From: Malurus cyaneus samueli
Lineage: Eukaryota > Chordata > Aves > Passeriformes > Maluridae
Direction: 5' to 3'
Length of the DNA: 64,000 nt
Assembly (NCBI GenBank): GCA_009741485.1
Contig: CM019214.1
Coordinates: forward strand, 28,734,746-28,798,745
Part shown: positions 13,401-22,865 of the stretch, piece after piece
Layout of the letters: each line of letters starts with the position of its first letter
How positions within the stretch are numbered: position 1 is the first letter of the stretch
The notes under the pieces: model-generated
Told to the model about the DNA's origin: nothing
What the model saw: only the letters and a program-made list of their open reading frames with translations
Database searches by the model: none
Made by a program: the position numbers and the translations under genes

Positions 13401-16400
13401 AATATTAGAACTGAACTACTTCACAAGGCAGATAACAGTATTTTAAAGCTGAAGAAAATACGAGTGTAGCACAAGAAAGAAAAAATAGAAGCAATGCACA
13501 GAAAGACTGATTGTAAAGAATGCAAGGAGAAATAGGACTAAAGACGAAATTTAAAGAAGTTCAAGAGGCAAAGAGAAATTGGCCCATGAACTTCCAAGAA
13601 ACCAGTATTTCAGAGAACATGCTGAAATTCAGCAAGATTTTTGCTGTAAAGAAGATGATAACATTACCTATAATTTTAAGGAAGTGAATTGAAATTCACT
13701 TTATACTCTTACACATTTCTTTAAACAAGGTTGATTATAGGTCAATTAAGTTTCCAAAAGGGGGAGGCAAAAGTCCTAAATGTAATTGAAACTTTTTTTC
13801 CAAACATTAATATATCATCATTGGGAGAACCTTGTTTCCTGGAAAGAAGACATTTGGTTATTTAAATACATCTACAAACCATTTCTAAACTACAGGACCA
13901 TGCTAAAGAAAGCTTAGCTAAACCAAACAGTAATCACTTTCTTTCCTGAAAGACTTCAAAGACCAGTGAACTCCCTCTCTCTTACCAGTCAGCTGCCCAG
14001 CCTCCCAGACAACCATTTTCCTTAAACACAAATAAAAATAATTGTAAAACAATTACACTCTAAACTGCAATCAGTGCTGTAGGACTGGCAGTGACCAAGT
14101 AAAAGTTATTACTGCAAACCACTCAGATATAAATGATGCCAAAAACACATGGTGAAGGAAAAAAACTAAACAACAAACTTCTTTCCTATAACGAAGTGTT
14201 TGCAAAATCCCTAATGTGCTATTGTTGTAAAACTAAGCTTGGAAGAATAGGTGTAGAACTTTTCACCTTCTCACATACAACATGAATATATATTATGTTT
14301 TATTATGTTTGTCAACACAGTAATGCTGTTGTATTTCCTCCGTTTTACTAATATGAGAAGTTCTACATCATCATGAAATATTACCTGGGGAAAAAAAGTA
14401 ATTGTATTAAAATAGCATATAATGATAAACTAGAATAGTAGTCTCAAATGCCATTAGCCATTACTATTTTGTTCTTGATGAGAATCTATGTGCATTGTGA
14501 ACAAAACTGCTTATTCCTGTAGAAAACACTGGGTTTGAAAAGTGCAGTTTTAGGACCAGCCTAGGCTGAGGCAATCCCAGACATGACTGCAGACTGGCAG
14601 AAGCCTTTGAGAGCAGTCCTGCAGAGAAGGACTTGGGAGTTCTCATAGATTGAAAGCTGGACATGAGCCAGCAATGTGTGCTCACAGCCCAGAAGGCCCA
14701 AACACATCTCCGCTGCATCAAAACACGAGGGACCAGCAGGTCAAGGGAGGCAATTCTCTCCTTTACTGTAACCTCGTGAGTCCCCACCTGCAGTGCTGCA
14801 TCCAGCTCTGGGGTGACCAGCACAAGAAAGATGTGGACCTGTTGAGAGCAGGTCCACAGGAAGACATGAAGATGGTCAAAGGGCTGGAGCACCTCTCCTG
14901 TGAAGCCAGACTAAGATAGCTGGGGTTGTTCAGCCTGGAGAAGAAAAAGATCTGGGCAGAGACCTTATTGTAGCCTTTCAGTACTTAAAAGAGGGTTATA
15001 AAAAAAAGAGGGAGAACAACTTTTTACACAGGCACATGGTAACAGGACAAGGGGGAATGATTTTAAAATAAAAGAGGAGGCATTTAGACAACATGCTAGG
15101 AAGAAATTCTTTACTGTGAGGTTTATGTGACACTACAACACAATGCCAAGAGAAGTTGTGGATATCCTATCCTGGAAGTGCTCAAGGCAATGTTGGATGG
15201 TTTTGAGCAACCTGGTCTAGTGGAAGGTGTCCCATCCCATGTCAGAAGGGCTGGAACTAGATGACCTTTAAGCTACCTTCAAAGTGAAGCCTTTCTATGA
15301 TTCTATGACGTATTCCTGAAAAAAAAAGAAATTTACATCAATCTTCTGATTTAGTCAACTATCTTAAATTTCTCTTCCATTAATACAAGTTTTTAGTTGA
15401 AGCATTTAAAATTTATTATTAATAAACTCTTTTCTAGTCTCCAAACTCCTTTCCCACAAAGGAAAATAAACCAACAGAAGCACAAAATAAAGCCCAAGCC
15501 ACATACACTCCCATATTCTTCCTTACTTAGAAGTTATCCACAAACTTTGAAGTACAACACAGGAAACACAACTATTCTTTAATTCTGTTAATGTTGCTGG
15601 CTCTTGTTGCTTTGATATGAAATAGATTTATTTGAGGACTGTCCCAACTCTGTGTCACAATCTTTTCAGAACCTTTTCCTCACTGTGAATTTTTGCCTCT
15701 TTTGTTTACTCACATCTGCTCTGTTATTAGCATAGGTAAAACTACTTCCATATTACCTTGTGAATGAACTCTATGAATTTCCCCTGACATTAAATTTTAA
15801 CATCTAGTCCAATAATTCAGTTTAGAAAACCCAAATTAAACAGCAATAACAAAACTGCCACTGGCGCTCGGGAGATGAAATTGAGGCCACAATACGATCT
15901 TCAGGTAACAAACTGTTCCCCAAAGACTGAAATACTACTTTATTTTCTAGAGCATGCACATATCCCCTAGTACTTTGGCACACAAAAATCTTTTTATGAT
16001 TAAAACCCAAATAGATTTATCTTGAATATTTCTAGCAATACCACTTATTTCCATTGGAGGCACTAAGAGTTCTGAGAGCTGACCACTTTGTCTACAGTGT
16101 CCAAGATTATCAGGACATTTGTGAAAGACCACAAAGAACAAGAAGTTCTTGGTCAGAAAGACTAAAATAACTGTCCTAAGAGAGGCATGCAACCCTGTAT
16201 AACTGCTGGAGTCCACAAACACAGGCAGAAAAAAAAATATATAGAAATTACTGCACAGGTAGGCAAGCTCGCTGCAAGACCAGGCTAAAGTAAAAAGTGA
16301 GCTGGACAGCCTGAAAAACACAGACAATTGATAATACAAAGCAAGTACAGTAGTTCTAAGACACCATGAGGACATGTGGAAGAGAGAGGTCAGCAATGAC

Positions 16401-19400
16401 TCCAACTGCAGATGCAGAGACCCCCAACTAACCACAGTGGCTGACTGCAGACACACAGCACCGTGTAAAACTTTAAGCCTCTCCTTGAGGACTGCCTAGA
16501 GCACAGTGACAGAGAACTTAGTTGTGGGAAAAAAAGTTTAGGTAGATAATATAAAAAAAAAAAAAAGAAAAAAAAAATAAACCACCACAAAAATCTACAC
16601 TGAATTCTTCCACATAACTCAGTAAACCTTGTAATGGATTTCTCAGAGGCAGAGCTGTTTGAAAAAAAAAGTAAAAAATCCCAGTAACTAGGCTTATGCA
16701 GCTGACTGATTGTGGAAACAAGTCAAGCCATCTACTTAGGGGATGATCCATAATGGGGGAAGAAAGAGAAAATAGCTCCACCATTGAGAACCTGAAGTCA
16801 CATTCCATTAAACCACAAATTCACTTCAACATAAATCTTTAACAAGCAGAGGAAGCCTTCTAAGGCTATCATGGGCAAAAGTAAAAAATCCTTGACGAGG
16901 GTTTATGGAAGACTTAAAGCATGGGATGGGATTGCACAATGTAGACATGGAAGGAGATTAATCCCACCTTAGCCTTAAGTGCACAATTATCATAGTGACA
17001 TCATATAAACAGAACCTTTCAGCTCCTGAAGCTGGAGCTTCCTCACAAATGTAAAAGCACATAAGTGCTGAGAAGGAACAACAGGAGAACCAAAATTCTG
17101 AAGTACAAACTCAGGGAATGTACAGGCAGGAACAGCCATTACATCAGCAATCCTCAATTGCTTTATTATTTACCTGTTACATTTTACCCAAATATATCAG
17201 TACCTTGTACTCCCATTCACAGCAGGTTAACTGCACAAGTGGTTTAAGATGGATGTTTTCAGCTTCTTGTTTTAAATTGTTAGTAGAAATTTCTCTACTA
17301 AATTTAAAGATCTCTTAAACGTCCAAGGTTTTTGCCCCTAAACTCTATACAAGTAATCAAACATTATAATTACTTTCCAAAGACTAAATTGATAATACTT
17401 ATAAAGTTTACCTCAAAAAAGAGAATGTGTACATACAATGCAGCCTAACTTCATCATACATAAGGTGCAGAGAAGCTGCACACAGACCACTAACCACACA
17501 CTAAAACCTTACTTCAAACTTAACCCATGCTGAAAGGAACAAAAATTAAAGCTTGAAAAACAGCAAAATGCTACATAACTTGTCTGGTGGGCTCCTTACC
17601 ACCTAGGGGTACATGCATCAACACAAAGGATGCTAGCAGTAACAAAATTCCTTTACTGTCTATATGTATTTCTTGGATACACACATCAGAGGGCAGGAGG
17701 GAATAGACGCCACACACACTTTTCATGACAGACTTTCACAGACTTTTTGCTTTTTCAGTCTCTATACATTGGAAATCAATAGCTGAGCTATCACATGTAC
17801 TACAGTTGACTGCTTCAAGGGAAGTCCTATGTTGAAGGGTGAGGTTTCAGTGCTAGCATCCCTCATAACACAGGAATAAAGAGCAGAATAAAAATGGGCT
17901 TCCCATCTGTCACATGCATAAAAATATGGGTGATAAATGTGGCAGACAAACCACTTCTTTTTTTTTAAGCTGTCACTGCAAAAAAGTCCTCAAATAACTC
18001 TCAGGTGGGCAAAGGAGCAGGCTACAGTTTACAGGCAGGAACTCACTGTAGTTTTGCTGAAAATTTTCATTTTCATTAGTCAAACAAAGAAGGGATTTTG
18101 CTTGTATCATTAGAATTCCAACACATAGGAACAGATTCAATACTTATTTAAAAAAACAACTAAACACAGTTCTCTTGCATGTTTTTGCAAATAAAACTAT
18201 TATTCCAGTCATGAGATACAGTGATGTATCCAAACTATGACTTCAAGAAGAAGCTGGATCCTCAGCTGCTACAAGTGAGTCACCTCACCTCAGTACTCAT
18301 AAGCAGAGGTTTCCATTTCTGTTCTCATGCTCTGTTTAACATTTTTAAGTATCACAGACCTAGATAACACCAAGAAACAAGCTTAAATTGAGTTTAGATT
18401 GCAATCCTGTTCAGATCAAAAGAAAAAAAGAGTCATTAAGAAAACAGAACTAGGCAATACAGAAACAACGTCCTCAAAAAGGCATCTGCTATTCCAATAA
18501 AGCAAGACAAACCATTTTTTATTTTTTTTAAATTTATTTTTGGAAGTAGAATTAGCACAATAATTTGAGATTTCTGGGAGAAAATGTCTGAAGTACTCTT
18601 AAACAAGAACATATACCAATTGTATCAAAAAAAGTTTTCAAAGATTATTAAAGCTTTAAGAAGTTATAGTTTTAAAAACCGAGCTATAACAGCACCTTAG
18701 AATTGTAGGCTGATGTGAAGCACCCTTTAAAATATAGTTAAAACAACTGCTGAAACAAACGTGGTTAAAAAAGAAGACAAGAGGCATTAAACAGCTTAGA
18801 AGCTGCTGCTGACTTGGTAGAGATAGGAAGAGTAGAAACTTGCCATATCCACATAAAATCCCACAACATTAATTCCTGTCACAGAAATACTATAGATTCT
18901 GGAAAAAAAAGAATTTATTGCCTTGCAGAAGACTTAAAAATGCAATGGAGAAGGAAAAGATTTTGAAAAACAAAACACAGCAATCAACAGCTGTTGATCA
19001 TAGAATTATTTAGGTGGAAAAAGACCCTTAAGATCTTAAGAGTTATATGGAGTGTTTTCTGTGAAGCAGTCCCTACTCAACAGTTCAGTGAAGACAAAGA
19101 TTCCAACTTCCTACCAATTTTACCAAGGTTCTCAGATGAATCACAGAATCACAAAGTGGTTTGGGCTGGAAGGGACCTTCAAAGACCATGTAGTCCACTT
19201 CCCTTGACATGGTCAGGGACATCTTTCACTAAATCGGGTTGCTCAAAGCCACGTTCAATCTGGTCTTGAACTCTTCCAGAGATAGGGCATTCACAACTCT
19301 TCTGGGCAACCTGTTCCAATACCTCACAACCCTCATAGTAAAAAAATTCTTCCTTGTGTCCAATCTAAACATACCCTATAACTGTTTAAAGCCATAGCCA

Positions 19401-21212
19401 CTTGTTCTGTCACTTTAGGCCTTGGTAAAAAGTGTCTTTCTTACAAAGAATCTGCCCTCTAAGCACCGAAAGGCCATAGTGAGGTCTCTGAGCAGAGCCT
19501 TCTCCAGGCTCAACAATTGCAAATCTCTCAGACTTGCTTTGTAGGAGAGGTGCTCCACCCCTCTCACCATTTTCATGGACTTCTCTGGACTTGCTCTAAT
19601 AGATCCACACATTTTTTTTGTATTGGGGGCAGCAGAGCTCAACACAGTACTGCAGATGGGAATTCACAAAAGCAGAGCAGTGACAGGAGAATCACCTCTG
19701 TCCCTGCTGTCCATGCTGCTTTTTAAGGAGCTCAGGATACAGTTGGCTTTATGGATGCACACTGCTGCCTCACGTCAAATTTTTCATCCACCCTCCAAGT
19801 CCTTCTTTTCAGGACTGCCCTCAAACCACTCCTCCTCCACTCTCTACAGACACTGGGGATTGACCAGACCCAGGTGCAGAACCTTGAGGTTCACACAGGC
19901 CCACTCCTCAAGGTTCTCAATGTTCCTCAGCATGACACCCCATTCCCTCCAGCACATCATCTGCACTGCTCAGCTTGGTGCCATCTGCAAACCTTCCAAA
20001 GACATGCTCAAGCCCATTGTCTATGTTCTTAATAAAGATATTGATCATCAGCAATCCCAATACAGGTCTCTGAGGAATACCACTTGCCACTAAACTTCAT
20101 TTTGACATGGAGACACTGATTACAGCTATCAGTATGTGGCCACGCTACCAGTTCCAGGTCCTTATTCACCAAATAGTTCATCCATTAAACCCCTATCTCT
20201 CCAAATGAGAGACAAGAATGGGGCATGAGACCACAACACGCTGTCTGCAACAGACAGAAATAAAGTTTGAGAGACAGACAAGACATTTATCTGCACCTTG
20301 TTACTCACTGCTTAGATTTCTAAGTTAGCAATAATTCACATGCAGGCCACGTTTTGGTAGTTTTTTACAACAGGTCAATGCTCAAACGTTTTAGTTACTG
20401 TCCTGGAAATACCTAAGCAGGCATGTCAGAAGAAAGGGGCATGGAGAGAGAAAAGAATACATAAAAGACTTGACAGTCTTGACTAATAAGGGAGAAAGTC
20501 ATCTCTCATACAAGAAAACAGATGCAATAAAAGCTTTTGTATCAGTTTGTATAGTGAGCAAGCCTTACAAACAGAGCAACTTAAAAGGAGACTCAGCAGA
20601 TGCACGCCTGCCTTTCCATCACCCCGACTGCTTCCTAAAAACAGTCGTTGCCTGCAAGGGAGAAACTTACGCAAACAGGCAAGAGATTCATTCCCCTGCT
20701 GGAGATTCACAGCAGCATCAAGACACCGAGGACCTGTAGCGGACCTGGCGCGCGTCAATGGCTCCACTCGAGCAGCCACGGGCGGGAGCCGGAGGTTCCC
20801 CGGCGCGTTCACCAGCCGCCGTTCGCCCAAATACCCCAGCACTGGTGCCCCGCTCCCCGAAGAAGAGAGCGCCTTCACAAGCTGGCCAAACGCTCCCGGG
20901 GAGCCGGAGAAGGAGGGCACGAAGCCGCCTCCAGCCGCTGGGCTCCGGCTAACGGGGCCGCTGCCATGCCCGGCCGGCACCTCAGCATCACCCGGGCCGC
21001 CAAACCCCGGGCCGCGAGGCCACCGACGCTTCCCGCCGAGGGGGAAAGGGGGCCGGCATCTGTCCAGTCCGGCCGGGGCAGCCCCCGCGGGCTCCGAGCG
21101 CTGACGGCGGGAGAATGGCGGAGGGGACGCCGTTACCTTCGCTCTTGCCCAGGATGCGGCAACAGAGGCTCTGCAGCAGAACGTTGGGGGATTTTTGGTC
21201 CGGAGTCGCCAT
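1296..21212 (-). CDS. TUBGCP3: TUBGCP3, gamma-tubulin complex component 3 (5' part, exons 1-6 joined; gene continues off left edge)
   Basis: GCP3 pairs with GCP2 and gamma-tubulin in the gamma-tubulin small complex and is a core subunit of the ring complex that nucleates microtubules at centrosomes. Six minus-strand exons join in frame (lengths 76, 108, 68, 78, 218, 173 nt) and give about 240 residues matching the known N-terminus of vertebrate GCP3 (about 907 residues in human). Recognised blocks include [85 protein letters not shown] and [16 protein letters not shown]. This covers the N-terminal helical region that in the family binds MZT1 (exons 1-4), then a Ser/Pro/Gln-rich linker (exons 5-6). 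The GRIP1/GRIP2 (Spc97/Spc98) domains lie in later exons outside the window. All junctions are AG/GT. The gene is intact as far as seen, and the identification is very secure. Confidence 0.97.
1469..4931 (-). other. TUBGCP3: TUBGCP3 intron 5
   Basis: A 3.46-kb intron whose middle is occupied by a long, old CR1 element (2629-4443). The remaining 1469-2628 and 4444-4931 are plain AT-rich sequence in which I recognise nothing. Confidence 0.9.
2629..4443 (-). mobile_element. Old, long CR1 LINE copy (3' ~1.8 kb, minus strand)
   Basis: The inverted 3' end starts near 2629 ('ggttgaggctggaagggacc'). It continues through CR1 3' UTR blocks and an ORF2 reverse-transcriptase-derived section: 'ctgcaaagttgccaaag', 'tcaagtctgtcaataaggctgtcatgg' and 'tttcccaagggtccc' are the antisense of the C-terminal RT region. 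It ends around 'ctaccctgcagtccagg'. All frames carry stops, so it is dead. It is in the same orientation as TUBGCP3. The right boundary is approximate. Confidence 0.85.
4932..5149 (-). CDS. TUBGCP3: TUBGCP3 coding exon 5
   Basis: The exon follows a TTTTCAG acceptor and begins with GTG (Val, an internal codon, not a start). It reads [18 protein letters not shown], then a [19 protein letters not shown] segment, then a Ser/Gly/Pro-rich low-complexity stretch ending SLIP plus two bases of Gly. The donor is GTAAAT at 4931. This is the flexible linker between the N-terminal helical domain and the GRIP domains. It has 72 complete codons. Confidence 0.97.
5150..5716 (-). other. TUBGCP3: TUBGCP3 intron 4
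   Basis: A short 567-bp intron of AT-rich sequence with no repeat or exon that I recognise. Confidence 0.93.
5717..5794 (-). CDS. TUBGCP3: TUBGCP3 coding exon 4
   Basis: This is a phase-0 exon of 26 codons with a TTGAAG acceptor and a GTAGGT donor. It reads [18 protein letters not shown], then DPRKQSNK. The Leu-rich helix is strongly conserved in GCP3 and ends the N-terminal helical domain. The last residues differ from the mammalian RRQPSK as I remember it, at a variable linker. Confidence 0.96.
5795..8539 (-). other. TUBGCP3: TUBGCP3 intron 3
   Basis: A 2.7-kb AT-rich intron. A CR1 fragment lies at 8240-8440, close to the exon 3 donor. I see nothing else recognisable. Confidence 0.92.
8240..8440 (-). 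mobile_element. CR1 LINE 3' fragment beside TUBGCP3 exon 3
   Basis: The sequence reads like an inverted CR1 3' end lacking its terminal octamers: 'gaaattcgtctagtccaaacc', 'aaagcagggtcatcta', 'ctccaaggatggaaactccacaac', 'ctgttccagtactcaaccatcc'. It is old and diverged, and in the same orientation as TUBGCP3. Confidence 0.85.
8540..8607 (-). CDS. TUBGCP3: TUBGCP3 coding exon 3
   Basis: This short 68-nt exon follows a CTAATAG acceptor and precedes a GTAGTT donor. With the C carried over from exon 2 it reads [18 protein letters not shown] and then KLGSQ. The family sequence I recall has HRKLHSQ here, so the Tyr and Gly are lineage substitutions. A same-strand CR1 fragment lies only about 100 bp downstream of its donor. 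Confidence 0.96.
8608..10432 (-). other. TUBGCP3: TUBGCP3 intron 2
   Basis: A 1.8-kb AT-rich intron with a short A12 run near 8998-9010. I recognise no other feature. Confidence 0.93.
10433..10540 (-). CDS. TUBGCP3: TUBGCP3 coding exon 2
   Basis: The acceptor is TTTCAG ending at 10541 and the donor is GTAAGT from 10432. The exon completes the split Ala codon from exon 1 and reads [18 protein letters not shown], then an [18 protein letters not shown] segment, and ends with the first base of a Leu codon. It forms part of the N-terminal helical MZT1-binding region. Intron 1 upstream is about 10.6 kb. Confidence 0.97.
14555..15309 (+). mobile_element. CR1 LINE 3' ~750 bp
   Basis: Sense-oriented CR1: 'gaaagctggacatgagccagca', 'cacctgcagtgctgcatccagctctgggg', 'ggctggagcacctctcctgtgaagcc', 'ttgttcagcctggag', 'aagaaattctttactgtgag', ending in CTATGATTCTATGA at 15294-15307. 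It includes the C-terminal end of ORF2 and the 3' UTR, disrupted by stops and small indels. It is antisense to TUBGCP3. Confidence 0.95.
16550..16577. repeat. Poly-A low-complexity tract
   Basis: Two adenine runs separated by a single G. No retroposed sequence is recognisable beside it. Confidence 0.8.
16788..17375. repeat. Unidentified dispersed repeat, copy A (intron 1 of TUBGCP3)
   Basis: This segment aligns by eye, in the same orientation, with 21561-22865. Shared landmarks are 'gtcacattcc(a/g)ttaaa', 'catcatgggc', 'gagggttta', 'gggattgca.aatgtagaca', 'ctgaagtacaaact.agggaatgta.aggca', 'ttcacagcagg.taact' and 'ctactaaatttaaagatctctta' followed by 'aaggtttttgc'. The match has many substitutions, so it is not recent. 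The family is unknown to me. It could be an old LTR, a DNA-transposon relic, or one half of a local duplication. Confidence 0.85.
19139..20240 (-). mobile_element. CR1 LINE 3' ~1.1 kb
   Basis: The inverted CR1 3' end begins 'atcacagaatcacaaagtgg' and continues through 'gggctggaagggacctt', 'aacctgttccaatacctcac', 'tgtaggagaggtgctccacc', 'cagtactgcagatggg', 'cagacccaggtgcagaacctt', 'tctgaggaataccacttgcc' and 'ctctccaaatgagagacaag'. It covers the 3' UTR and the C-terminal part of ORF2 and is interrupted by stops. It is in the same orientation as TUBGCP3, within intron 1. Confidence 0.95.
21137..21212 (-). CDS. TUBGCP3: TUBGCP3 coding exon 1
   Basis: The start codon is at 21212 in a good context (G at -3, G at +4). 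The exon encodes 25 residues beginning [18 protein letters not shown] and ending GKSE, plus one base of the next codon. The donor is GTAACG at 21136. It lies inside a CpG island. Residue 15 is Ser where the human protein, as I remember it, has Asn. The frame is also open upstream of the ATG, but I see no nearby in-frame upstream ATG, so this start is preferred. Confidence 0.96.
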
Positions 21213-21348
21213 CGCCGCGCGGGAGGCGGCGCGGGGGCCGAGAGCGGCAGAGCCGGGCACGGCGGACGGCACAGGGAAAGGCGGCAAGGAGCGCCGCCCG
21301 GCCGGCAGCGAGGACCCGGCGGCACCTCCCGCTCCCGCTGCCGCCTAG

Positions 21349-21406
21349 GGCGCCATTTTAACGGGACCCGCCGAAAGCCGCAGCGGCGGCCGCACACCCA
21401 CAATGC
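21349..21406 (-). promoter_or_regulatory. TUBGCP3: YY1-like and ZNF143-like core promoter motifs
   Basis: On the minus strand AAAATGGCGCC (21349-21359) fits the YY1 consensus that often sits near the start of TATA-less promoters. About 40 bp upstream, GCATTGTGGGT (21396-21406) resembles the ZNF143/Staf half-site 'TTGTGGG'. The assignment rests on motif resemblance only. Confidence 0.5.
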
Positions 21407-21560
21407 CCCGCGCGGCGGGAGCGCCCTCGCCGCGGTTCCGGGGCAGGCACCGCCCCTCACGGCCGGGCGGGCAAAGCTCCGGGCGGGGACAGTCTGCCAT
21501 CCTCGAACCCTGTCTGCAGCGCCTTTCCGTGCTTGGAAAACGCCTCTCACCTGCCCCTCA

Positions 21561-22865
21561 GAATCCCTGAGGTCACATTCCGTTAAAGCACAGATGCAGT
21601 TCAACACAGATCTTGTAACAGGTGCAGCAGGTGGAGGCCTTCTCAGGCCATCATGGGCGGGAGCGAAAACGTCCTTAAAGGAGGGTTTACGGGGGACTTC
21701 AGGCGTGGGATTGCAGAATGTAGACACGGCTGCAGACTAATCCTGTTGCCTAAATAGGTTCTTTCACCCGGTGTGCAAGAGGCCAGTCCACAGAGAAAGT
21801 CGAGGTATTTGATTTATTTACAGTTCTACGCAGAAAGGGGTGCTGGATGACAGATTCACAAAGCCAGCCCAATAACTATCAATACTTTTCTACTATTTTT
21901 ACATTTTAGCAAGCAAGGGAAATAGTTTTTATTGACTAAAAGTTAAGCAGTTCTCTTAATAATTAGTATTCTATCTTCTGTTAATGATTCCCTTGCTTCT
22001 TATCCTAATTAACCCACATTCTCAGTCTTTCTCTTTTGAGTCGGTGGGTTTCTTGAGTCAATGGCCGTGAGTCAGTGGTCACAATCTCCTGCTGGAATTA
22101 CTTCTAAACCAGCTGGACTGATTTGATCATAATTGCTGAGTTGGCTTTATTAGTTTCTCCTTTGTCCTAGGAGTTCTTCCAGATGTCCCTGTGGCCCATA
22201 AATTCTGCATTCTTTGTGTCGACCATCAGTGGTATATCCTTCTTCCCAATCTTTGTTATCCTCCTCCAGGTCTCAGATCATTGAAACATATCGAGCTCTG
22301 CACTTCCACAAGTCAGTTCTTCCAACAAGTAGTTTGTCTTCCTAACACCTGGACACCACTTACAGCTTCTTAGCTGCTATCTGTTTCAAAGATATCTCCT
22401 TTCTTGTTTAGGCCTGAAAGTCTACAAAGATCAAACATCAGAGAACATGCCTTTTTCAGAAAATGTTACAGATCCCACATTTTGTAATGGCCCCTCATTA
22501 GCCGTGCTACATACAGACGTTATGTAGCTTCCTCACAAACAATAACAGACAAGAGCTCAGAAGGAACACAGCCACAGAGAACAAAATCTCTGAAGTACAA
22601 ACTAAGGGAATGTAGAGGCAAGAACAACCGTTAAATTCTTGAAACTCAACTATTTTCTATTAATTGCCCATTAAATTTCACCCAATTACAGCAATGCCTT
22701 ATATTTTACATTCACAGCAGGCTAACTACACAAATGGTTTAAATGTATATTTTCACCTTCTTGTGAGGAATTTTTGCTAGAAATTTCCCTACTAAATTTA
22801 AAGATCTCTTATATATCTAAGGTTTTTGCTCCTATACACTGTAGAAGTAATTGAATTCCGTAAAT
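21561..22865. repeat. Unidentified dispersed repeat, copy B, split by an LTR
   Basis: This is the same repeat as 16788-17375, beginning 'gaatccctgaggtcacattccg' and ending near 'gtagaagtaattgaattccg'. After removing 21744-22475 the copy is about 573 bp, close to copy A. It begins directly at the 5' edge of the TUBGCP3 CpG island, so the proximal upstream flank of this promoter is repeat-derived. Confidence 0.85.
21744..22470 (-). mobile_element. Solo LTR of an endogenous retrovirus-like element (minus strand)
   Basis: A 727-bp insertion absent from the paralogous repeat copy A. In plus orientation it runs TGTTGCC...TGTTACA, with TG/CA termini, and is flanked by AATCC (21739-21743) and GATCC (22471-22475). 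These look like a 5-bp target-site duplication with one mismatch. Read on the minus strand, an AATAAA signal falls about 80 bp from the 3' end, as expected for the R region of an LTR. No retroviral coding sequence is present. The family is not identified; a 5-bp duplication would suit an ERVL-like element. Confidence 0.7.

Larger units (their letters stand above)
10541..21136 (-). other. TUBGCP3: TUBGCP3 intron 1
   Basis: A 10.6-kb first intron. It holds CR1 copies at 14555-15309 (plus) and 19139-20240 (minus), an A-rich tract at 16550-16577, and one copy (16788-17375) of a repeat that recurs just upstream of exon 1. 10541-14550 and 17380-19130 are AT-rich with nothing recognised. Confidence 0.9.
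20740..21530 (-). promoter_or_regulatory. TUBGCP3: TUBGCP3 CpG-island promoter and 5' UTR
   Basis: A sharp change from AT-rich DNA to a CpG-dense GC-rich island surrounds coding exon 1. No TATA box is evident. This is typical of a housekeeping promoter driving leftward transcription. The exact start site cannot be set from sequence, but it is probably between about 21230 and 21410, upstream of the ATG at 21212. Confidence 0.9.

Noticed and set aside
15947..16808. 96-169 codon minus-strand frames rich in Phe, Leu and Ser within TUBGCP3 intron 1
   Set aside because: They arise from A-rich plus-strand DNA and the poly-A tract. There are no splice signals or family match, and they do not continue the TUBGCP3 frame.
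19575..20093. 172-codon plus-strand frame
   Set aside because: It is the antisense of a CR1 ORF2/3' UTR relic, not a gene.
20483..21727. 414-codon minus-strand open frame across the TUBGCP3 promoter
   Set aside because: It is a product of GC-rich sequence having few stops. It runs through promoter, repeat copy B and exon 1 in a different frame from the real TUBGCP3 ATG and has no family resemblance.
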